Of a DNA stretch of 64,000 nt, positions 8,447-15,500 are shown piece by piece (position 1 is the first letter of the stretch; each line of letters starts with the position of its first letter). This stretch comes from Rhizobacter sp. AJA081-3 (GTDB lineage Bacteria > Pseudomonadota > Gammaproteobacteria > Burkholderiales > Burkholderiaceae_C): assembly GCF_017795745.1 (NCBI RefSeq), contig NZ_CP059067.1:3472001-3536000 (forward strand), in the 5' to 3' direction. The notes under the pieces are model-generated. The model saw only the letters and a list, made by a program, of their open reading frames with translations. It did no database searches and was not told the origin of the DNA. Both the position numbers and the translations under genes were made by a program.

Positions 8447-9202
8447 ATGTCTGCCATCTTTTCGTTCGGAGAGCGCCTCGACGGCTACTCCGTGCCGGTG
8501 CTCAACGAGCGCGCTGTGCGCGCTGCCGCCGGCATCGTCTTCTTCTTCGCCATCGTGTCGTTCATGAACGCCTGGCTGATCGGCAACTTCCAGCCAACCC
8601 GGGTCTTCGTGGTGGCCTTCCTGATCGACTTCACGCTGCGCATCTTCGTCAACCCGAAGTTCGCGCCCAGCCTGATCCTGGGGCAGTGGATGGTGCGCAA
8701 GCAGCAGCCCGAATACGTCGGCGCACCGCAGAAGCGATTCGCGTGGGCGATCGGCTTCGTGCTGGCGGTGGTGATGTTGTACCTGGTCGTGATCAAGCAT
8801 GTCATCGGGCCGATCAACCTGATCGTCTGCGCGGCCTGCCTGGTGCTGCTGTTCTTCGAGACGGCCTTCGGCATCTGCATCGGCTGCAAGGTCTACAACT
8901 GGTTCAACAAGGACCAGGCGCAGCTTTGTCCGGGCGGTGTGTGCGAGTTCGAGCCGGCACGCGGTGCTGGCGGCAGCTGGGCGCATGCGGCCGTGGTGCT
9001 GGCCTTCATCGGCGTCGTCGGGGCCTGGACCAGCCACGTGGCGGCCAACGATCCCTACGCCCGCGCGGTTGCCCCTACCGCCGTGCCGGCCGCGGCCTCG
9101 CCTGCCGTGGATGCGGCCGAAACCGAGCGCTGCAAGGTGCCCGACTTCGCCAAGGCCATGGGCCATGAAGAAAAGTGGAAGCTCCACAACAACTGCAAGT
9201 GA
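8447..9202 (+). CDS. DUF4395 family integral membrane protein
   Basis: 251 residues from the ATG at 8447, preceded by GGGGTGAT; the frame is open far upstream but that part is antisense to the response regulator. At least four hydrophobic helices are visible (about 25-47, 95-115, 120-140 and 180-200), with a cysteine-containing cytoplasmic motif GICIGCKVYNW. DUF4395 proteins are small membrane proteins often found with thioredoxin-like or sulfur-handling proteins; their function is unknown. The downstream genes (thioredoxin-like secreted protein, metallo-beta-lactamase-fold protein, ABC ATPase) are on the same strand with short gaps and probably form one transcription unit. The C-terminus contains extra Cys/Asp residues (ERCKVPDF) that could bind metal. 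Confidence 0.75.
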   Translation: MSAIFSFGERLDGYSVPVLNERAVRAAAGIVFFFAIVSFMNAWLIGNFQPTRVFVVAFLIDFTLRIFVNPKFAPSLILGQWMVRKQQPEYVGAPQKRFAWAIGFVLAVVMLYLVVIKHVIGPINLIVCAACLVLLFFETAFGICIGCKVYNWFNKDQAQLCPGGVCEFEPARGAGGSWAHAAVVLAFIGVVGAWTSHVAANDPYARAVAPTAVPAAASPAVDAAETERCKVPDFAKAMGHEEKWKLHNNCK

Positions 9203-9213
9203 GATCGCCCGCC

Positions 9214-9639
9214 ATGAACCACCCACTTCACACCCGTCGACGCTGGATCGCCGCCCTGGCGGCGGCCGGGGCCTCGCTCACGATGCTTTCTGTGGCCCGT
9301 GCAGCCCAGCCCGTCGTCGAGATCATCGCCTTCGCCCACCCGCCGGTGCAGTCCGCGCTCAAGCCGCTGCGCGAGCGGCTGGCCGCGCAGAGCACCCGAT
9401 TGAAGGTGGTCGAGATCGACATGGAGACGCCGGCTGGCGAGAAACGACTTCAGGCCGTAGGCGTGACGGGCCATGTGCCCGTGGTCGTGCTCATCGATGG
9501 CCACCACTTGCACAAGCGCGCCGACGGCAGCAGCGTCGATCTAGTGAGCTTCCCCGCTGGACCGGGCACGCCGCAGGGTGTCAAGGGCACCTGGTCTGCC
9601 GCGGATGTCGAAGCCATCCTGAAGACGCGCCTGAAGTGA
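9214..9639 (+). CDS. Secreted thioredoxin-like-fold protein of unknown function
   Basis: 141 residues. The ATG at 9214 begins a clear signal peptide (RRRW then a hydrophobic stretch ending about ARA-AQ), so the start 13 codons upstream is rejected. The mature part has beta-alpha pattern segments (VVEIIAFAHPPV, LKVVEIDMETPAGEKRL, VPVVVLIDGHHL) like a thioredoxin-fold protein, but there is no CxxC, so redox activity is not expected. It follows the DUF4395 gene by 11 bases and precedes the metallo-beta-lactamase-fold gene by 19. Role inferred only from neighbours: periplasmic partner in a sulfur or thiol-related module. Confidence 0.6.
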   Translation: MNHPLHTRRRWIAALAAAGASLTMLSVARAAQPVVEIIAFAHPPVQSALKPLRERLAAQSTRLKVVEIDMETPAGEKRLQAVGVTGHVPVVVLIDGHHLHKRADGSSVDLVSFPAGPGTPQGVKGTWSAADVEAILKTRLK

Positions 9640-9658
9640 ACTACCCGTGCGTGCCTTC

Positions 9659-10621
9659 ATGAACCGCATCTGGGCCGTTGGTCCGGCGAACTGGCTCCGT
9701 CTCACCGGCCTGCTCGCAACATGCTGCATCTGGCTTGCGCTGCCCACGACGGCCCACGCACAGGAAGTGCGCTTCGAGCGCGTAGCCGAAGGCGTCTACG
9801 CGCACATCGGCGACCTCGGCGGCCGCACAACGGCGAACCAAGGGCTGAACGCCAACATCGGGCTCGTGGTTACGCCTGGCGGTGCGGTCCTGATCGACAG
9901 CGGCGCCACGGCCCGCGGCGCCCAGCGTATCCACGAGGCGGTGCGCAAGCTCACGTCGCAACCGCTGAAGTGGGTCATCAATACCGGTGGCCAGGACCAC
10001 CGCTGGCTCGGCAATGGCTACTTCAAGGCCCAGGGCGCGCAGTTGATCGCCCACGCGAAGGGCGAGCCCGACCTGCGCAACCGCGGCAACGACCATGTGG
10101 ACGCGCTGCGCGCGGCGTTGGGCGAAGGGATGGACGGCACCTTACCGACACTGCCGGACCGCTGGATCACGGGCACCGATGAAAGGCTGGACCTGGGTGG
10201 CGTGACCTTCGAGTTCAGGCATCGCGGCGGCGCGCACACCCCGGGCGACATGCTCGTGTGGCTGCCGCAATCGCGCGTGCTGTTCAGCGGTGACGTGGTC
10301 TATGTCGACCGCTTGCTGGGAGTGATCCCGGTGAGTCAGACCAAACCATGGCTTGCCACCTTTGCCGAGATCGAGCGTCTCGCACCAGCACGCATCGTGC
10401 CGGGCCACGGCCGCGTGACCGATCTGGCGACCGCGCAGGCCGACACCCGCGACTACCTGATGGCGCTCCGGACGCACATGAAGAAAGCAGTTGACGACGG
10501 CCAGGACATCAGTGCGGCGGCCAAGGCCTTCAACGCAAGGCCGTGGATGCGCCTGATGAACGCGGCCGATCTGATGCCGGGCAACGCCAGTCGCACCTAC
10601 CTCGAACTGGAACGGGAGTAG
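9659..10621 (+). CDS. Secreted metallo-beta-lactamase-fold protein with degenerate metal motif
   Basis: 320 residues from the ATG at 9659; a GTG four codons earlier is also possible and neither has a strong Shine-Dalgarno. A signal peptide ends about AHAQ. The fold is that of SoxH/quinoprotein-relay MBL hydrolases: GLVVTPGGAVLIDSG, GGAHTPGDMLVWL, VLFSGDVVYVDR and VPGHGRV are the later metal and fold motifs. The first metal motif, normally HxHxDH, reads GGQDH, so two His ligands are missing while Asp and His stay. One metal site may therefore be lost or re-formed. The protein is probably periplasmic and co-transcribed with the two genes upstream. Confidence 0.8.
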   Translation: MNRIWAVGPANWLRLTGLLATCCIWLALPTTAHAQEVRFERVAEGVYAHIGDLGGRTTANQGLNANIGLVVTPGGAVLIDSGATARGAQRIHEAVRKLTSQPLKWVINTGGQDHRWLGNGYFKAQGAQLIAHAKGEPDLRNRGNDHVDALRAALGEGMDGTLPTLPDRWITGTDERLDLGGVTFEFRHRGGAHTPGDMLVWLPQSRVLFSGDVVYVDRLLGVIPVSQTKPWLATFAEIERLAPARIVPGHGRVTDLATAQADTRDYLMALRTHMKKAVDDGQDISAAAKAFNARPWMRLMNAADLMPGNASRTYLELERE

Positions 10622-10665
10622 TGCGTGGTCATGCTGTCCGGAGCGAAGTTCCCTAGGAGAACCCC

Positions 10666-10989
10666 ATGAGTCTTGTCATCGCAGAAGGCCTGACCAAGAC
10701 CTACCGCGCAAGCGAAGTCGAGGTGCACGCCATCAAGGGCGCAGACTTTGTCATCGAGCCAGCGTCGTTCGTCGCCTTCGTCGGTCCCTCGGGCAGCGGC
10801 AAGAGCAGCCTGCTGAACATGATCGGCTGCCTCGACCACCCGACCTCCGGCAAGCTGACCGTGCTGGGCACCGACATCTCGACGCTCGACCGCCGCGCCG
10901 CGGCCGACTTCCGCGGCAAGAACATCGGCTTCATCTTCCAGGACTTCAACCTGGTGCCGGTGCTCACCGCCTACGAGAACATCGAGTAG
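10666..10989 (+). pseudogene. Truncated ABC-transporter ATPase (LolD/MacB type)
   Basis: 107 residues with a good start (ATG after TAGGAGAACCCC). Walker A GPSGSGKSS and the Q-loop FIFQDFNL are present and typical of LolD/MacB-like ATPases that work with FtsX-type permeases. The frame stops right after ENIE, where family members continue with about 110 more residues carrying the LSGGQ signature, Walker B and H-loop. The next 50 bases show no continuation and run into the convergent transporter gene. No permease gene is present. Seen: truncation. Inferred: a deletion or insertion boundary near 10987 removed the rest of the operon; the product cannot hydrolyse ATP normally. Confidence 0.8.
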
Positions 10990-11042
10990 CATCGCCCGCG
11001 CTTGCCACACGGCGAAACACGGCCCCGCGGACGGCCGGCTGA

Positions 11043-12215
11043 TCAGACCCGGTTGGTCTTGCGCAGCAGCAGGACTTGCAGCAGCAGCCCCACGCCGAAG
11101 CCGATGCCGACGTTCCACATCGACAGTCCGGCAGTCACCAGCAGCACGGTCGACTCATGGCCTTGGCGGCCCTGGTCGAACTGGCCGCCGGCCAGTTGAA
11201 CGCCGGTCATGAATAGGATCGTGCCCAACACGGCTTGCGGCATGACCTCGAACAAGGCGACGACCGAGGCGCTGAAGCCAACGGCGAGCACCAGCAGCAG
11301 TCCTCCCAGGATCACCAACGAGCCGCCGGTCCGTGCGCCGAATGCCACGTGGCCGGCCATGCCACCGGCGCCGTGGCACATCGGCACGCCGCCGACCGCC
11401 GAACCGAACACGTTCATCACTCCTGTCGAGACGGCGACCTGGCGGTCGGTCACCGGACGGTCCGGAAAGAGTCGGTTGTTCTCCTCGCGCACGCCGATGA
11501 TCGCGTTGCCCAGCGTGAGTGGCACCTGCGGCAGCGCCAGGAACAACGTGCCCAACACGATGTCGTTCCAGCCGATGCTGGGCCAGGCCCAGGTCGGCCA
11601 CCGAAGCTCCGGACGGACCTCCTGAAGCTTGCGCAGCAACTCGGGTTGCTGCACGGCGGTCCAGGCGACTCCCAGCAGCAGCAGCACGAAGATGCCGGGA
11701 ACGCGACGGCTCTTCGCCAGCAGCACGACCACCAGCAGACCCACACCCGCCAGCAGCCACTCGTTGGCCATGAGACGGGCGCCTTGCCACATGAAGGCCA
11801 TGCCCAGACCGAGCACCACGCCCTGGGCGACCGGTCGGCTGATCCAGCGGGTGATGCGCTCGGCCAGACCCGTGGTGCCGAGGACCAGCCAGATCAGGCC
11901 CGTGACGAGTCCGGCTGCGTAGACCGCTCCCGAGGTGATGACTGCAGACTGGGCCGCCTGCGTGGTGGCCACCGCGCCCGCTGCCTTCATCGGCTGCACC
12001 GGGAAGGGTGTCTTGTAGACCCATCCACAGACCACCATCGACACGCCGAATCCGAACAGCACGCCAAATGCGTCGAGCTTCATGACGCTCAAGTAGGCGA
12101 TCACGAAGGGCACGAGCGTGCCGAGATCGCCGAAGGCCCCGGCCCATTCGAGGCGGTCGTAGCGGTTGACGGGGACCGGCTTGGGTGGGCTGGACGGTGG
12201 TGACTGAAGCGACAA
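11043..12215 (-). CDS. MOT1-type sulfate/molybdate transporter
   Basis: 390 residues, about ten membrane helices. The N-terminal GAFGDLGTLVPFV and the later segments with PLTLGNAIIG, NVFGSAVGGVPMCHGAGGMAGH and ARTGGS are hallmarks of the MOT1 (molybdate transporter, SulP-related) family. It probably carries molybdate or sulfate across the inner membrane. The start is a TTG at 12215 with no convincing Shine-Dalgarno and no good alternative before the first helix, so the exact start is uncertain. It is convergent with the truncated ABC ATPase (53-base gap). Whether it belongs to the mobile cargo or to older chromosome is not clear. Confidence 0.88.
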   Translation of the reverse strand: MSLQSPPSSPPKPVPVNRYDRLEWAGAFGDLGTLVPFVIAYLSVMKLDAFGVLFGFGVSMVVCGWVYKTPFPVQPMKAAGAVATTQAAQSAVITSGAVYAAGLVTGLIWLVLGTTGLAERITRWISRPVAQGVVLGLGMAFMWQGARLMANEWLLAGVGLLVVVLLAKSRRVPGIFVLLLLGVAWTAVQQPELLRKLQEVRPELRWPTWAWPSIGWNDIVLGTLFLALPQVPLTLGNAIIGVREENNRLFPDRPVTDRQVAVSTGVMNVFGSAVGGVPMCHGAGGMAGHVAFGARTGGSLVILGGLLLVLAVGFSASVVALFEVMPQAVLGTILFMTGVQLAGGQFDQGRQGHESTVLLVTAGLSMWNVGIGFGVGLLLQVLLLRKTNRV

Positions 12216-12592
12216 AGTTGCGGGGCTCGAAGACGAGGTTTCAGTCTAGCCTGAGAGACCAGGGTGCCTGTATGAGGTCTCGAAGACCGGCACTGATGGC
12301 ATACGGGCGCGAGGCCGCGAACACGACTGTCCTATGGCTGGTTTCGGGTGCCCCGCCAGCCATCTGCTACTTCGGCAATGGGTCGGGACCACCACTTGAC
12401 GGCGAGGGGAAGCTGTCACTCGCCAGCGCAGCGTCGGTACGCGCGCCGTCGTCGAACCGATGATTGGCGTGTGGCGGCTTCCAGGGTGCACCGGTCATTC
12501 ACCCAGAGGAGGCGCGAATGGCAGGAATCGGCCGCCGCCGTCACTCGACCTTAGAAGTTGACCGGCTGCAGTCAGTCTAGTTTGGTCATCCG
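12216..12592. other. Non-coding gap between transporter and giant recombinase gene
   Basis: About 380 bases in which I see no gene. Short open frames occur on both strands but without start signals or family features. The DNA has the look of decayed intergenic sequence. No terminator with a T-run was recognised at the 3' end of the giant gene. Confidence 0.4.
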
Positions 12593-15500
12593 CTACTGCG
12601 ACGCCGCGGCGAGTAGGCCTGCGCTGTGCGCGCAAGCCAATCCCAGGATCGCGCGATGCAGATCCCGCTCTACGGGCAATTGCCTTGACGCAGCGACGAC
12701 CACGCCAAACTCGGTACGTGCACCAATCTTCGCAGCCCGGCTAAGCCGCCGTGGCGATTCCTCTAGGCTAGGCAGAATCTTTCTCGCATCCTCCAGCGTG
12801 TCGGCACTGGCAGCGAAATAGTTCAGCCGGAGCTCTGTCGCGTCGTAGCCCACCGTTTTGAGCCATTTGATATGTCGACCCAACTGTTGAATGTTTCGAC
12901 TCACCAAGTACGGCCGATGTGCTTCGCCGTCAACTTCAGTCTGCCAATCGCTGAGGATCTCGAACGTCGCCTTCGCAAACGCCATGTCCGATGCCATTGC
13001 CTCAAGAACGGTAGCCACCAATCGATCCCTGCGATCCGCCCCGCCCTGAACGTCCATACCCGCGAACGGCTCGACCCGCAGCGCATCCGGCTCAAAGTCC
13101 TGCATGCTGGTTCTACTCCCGACATCTTCGTAGGCTGCAAAGAACGCCTTGGCCTCCTCCGGTGGAACCGAGAGCGTTTCAGCGGCCACCTCGTGCAGCA
13201 CGTTCAGTTCTTCCCCGCGCGCACGTCGCTGCATCAGCAGCGCATCGAGGACGGAAGCAACCGGGCGTACACCGGCTTCTTGGCTGGCTGCATCAACCTG
13301 CGATTCAACTTGCACGGGAGCAACCGTCAGTTCCCTGACGTCAAGGGCACCAATGAACTTCGCCACCGCTGCCGCCGTGCGCGTACCGTCCGTTGCACGC
13401 TTGCCATCCTGCCGCTTGGGGAAATGATGACGCACAGCGGAGGCCGAAACACCGAGCAGAAGGCCCATCGTGTCGGAACGCCATGCGTGCTGCAGGGCCA
13501 CCTGTGCGCAGATGTCACCAGCCACCCACCATGCACCGTGCCAATAGGTCCGCGACAGGGTGCCGACCCCGGATTGGCCCATCCACAGTCCAAGCCGATC
13601 GATCTGGCTGGGCCAACGCTCCGGAGAAGGCGACAAGGATCTCAGACGAGTTTGCGCGTGGGATGGCAGCAGCAGCGATTGACAGAGCTGCACAGCGATC
13701 GGCGAAGCTTGCGGGTCCGGCATCAGCATGTGGCTCATCATTGAGGTGGCGTAGGTGTGGCGCATGCTGTAGTTGATCGCGAAGTGATCGCCGGACGCCC
13801 GCTTGACCGCCCAGTTTCCCAGCGCGTACAGCGGCGCATCGTCGTAGAGCAGATCCGCCCCTGCAGCAAACAAGGCGTATTTCGCTTGCCCACCAAGCTT
13901 GTCTGCGGCTCGGTAGCGCGTATTGATCAGTTCGTTAGCTGCCTCGCTCGCCAGACTGACCGGGATCGTGCGCGGAAGCGTCTTGAGCGATCGGATCACA
14001 TTGATTCGCACGCGAAGGCTTGTGCGCTCGTCGTCCTGGAAATCGGTCACCTTGACGCCGTAGCCTTCGGCCGGCCGCAGGCCATACGCCTGATTCAACG
14101 CCAACAGCGCTGCGCCCGTTTCCCCGACCTCTGTGGCTTTTCCATCCGGCGTCCTCGCGAGATTGAAGGCTCGCTCGACGATGTGAGTGGGCAGCACCAC
14201 GTTGCGAGCGTTTCGGAGCCGGGACTCGGTATGCGCGTCGAACCTGGAGTTCTGCATGCCGTGCCATTCGTGCAGATACCGGAGAAACAGTCGCAGCGGC
14301 GCCTTTGCAGCCTGCTGCTCCGCTTCCGCCACTCGGGCAATCACCGCTCGGAAGAACGCTGCCAGCGCCTCTTCGTCGCACTGCAGGAGGTCGACGTTCC
14401 AGGCCACTTCAAGAATATGGGCGACGATTCGCTGCCGGTAGGTCTGCAGGGAGCCAAAGCTGTAGGTGTCGACGCGGAATCCGCCGATGGCCAGCATGTA
14501 ATAGATGAACTCGACCGCCAGCGCGACGATCTGCTGACGTTGCATCCACGCCTCGAGCTCGGGCCGGTGGCGGCCGCTGAACATGCGGTGCAGCCTCATG
14601 CGCTGCTGGCGCGACGCCGCCTGGAACTTGGTGACCTCCCCTTCTGCTTCGTCCACGAGCCGACGGATTGCAGCCACCGCCGCCTTGATGTCCGCGTCTC
14701 GGTGCTTCCGCGGCCCGCGGGGCGAAGGGGGCGCTGCGCGGAGCACTCGAGGTTCTGCGCCCAAGAGGAGCGCCGTGCTTTCCGGGGACGGCGCGTTGCA
14801 TTCGTTCGCACCCGTGATGCTGGCGTAGACCGAACCCGGCACACGCAAGAACCAGTAGGGTCGCATCACCACGAGAAGCTTGCGCAGATTCATCGATCCT
14901 CGCAGCGCCGTCATCTGCGCCAAGAACCTGCGCGCCTCGGCCTCCACCTTCTCGAACGCCACGGGCCCCGTCTCCTGGCGAACACCAAGGTATCCAGCCA
15001 CTGCAGCGGCAGTCTTGTACGTGAGGTCGACCGTCCTGTCGTACTCCGCGGCCATCGTCTCGATGGACGCTCGCAGCTGCAACTGCCCCGCGAATCGAGC
15101 CGGCCCCTCGGTCTGCAGGACCATGATCAACCGCTCCAGCTCCTGCCGGTCCAGAACGGCCTCACAGCACACCAGCAGAACGGCGATCAAGCCAAGCACG
15201 CGCTGTGCCGTCCGCTCTTCACGAAGGTAGTTCTTGATTTGGTCCTCGAGGCCGTCCGCCACGCAGTTCGCCAGCGCGAGATGGCGGCCAAAGTTCAGTT
15301 CGACGGGACCTTCGCTGATTCGTGCAAGGTTGAGCGATGCCGCCGTGACCCTGTATTTGCCGGACCGGCGCCATCCCGTCGCCAGTTCCGCGAACGCCGT
15401 CCTGACTCTCGCCTTCGCTCGAGGGTCGTCGCGGAGTTCGTCCTCGATCCCGTCCATCAGCTTGCGCACGGTCTCGTCGTCGAGCAAGAGAACCCGCCGG

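Noticed and set aside
12216-12560. Possible gene remnant in the gap after the giant gene
   Set aside because: No homology pattern could be made out; listed only as a non-coding gap.
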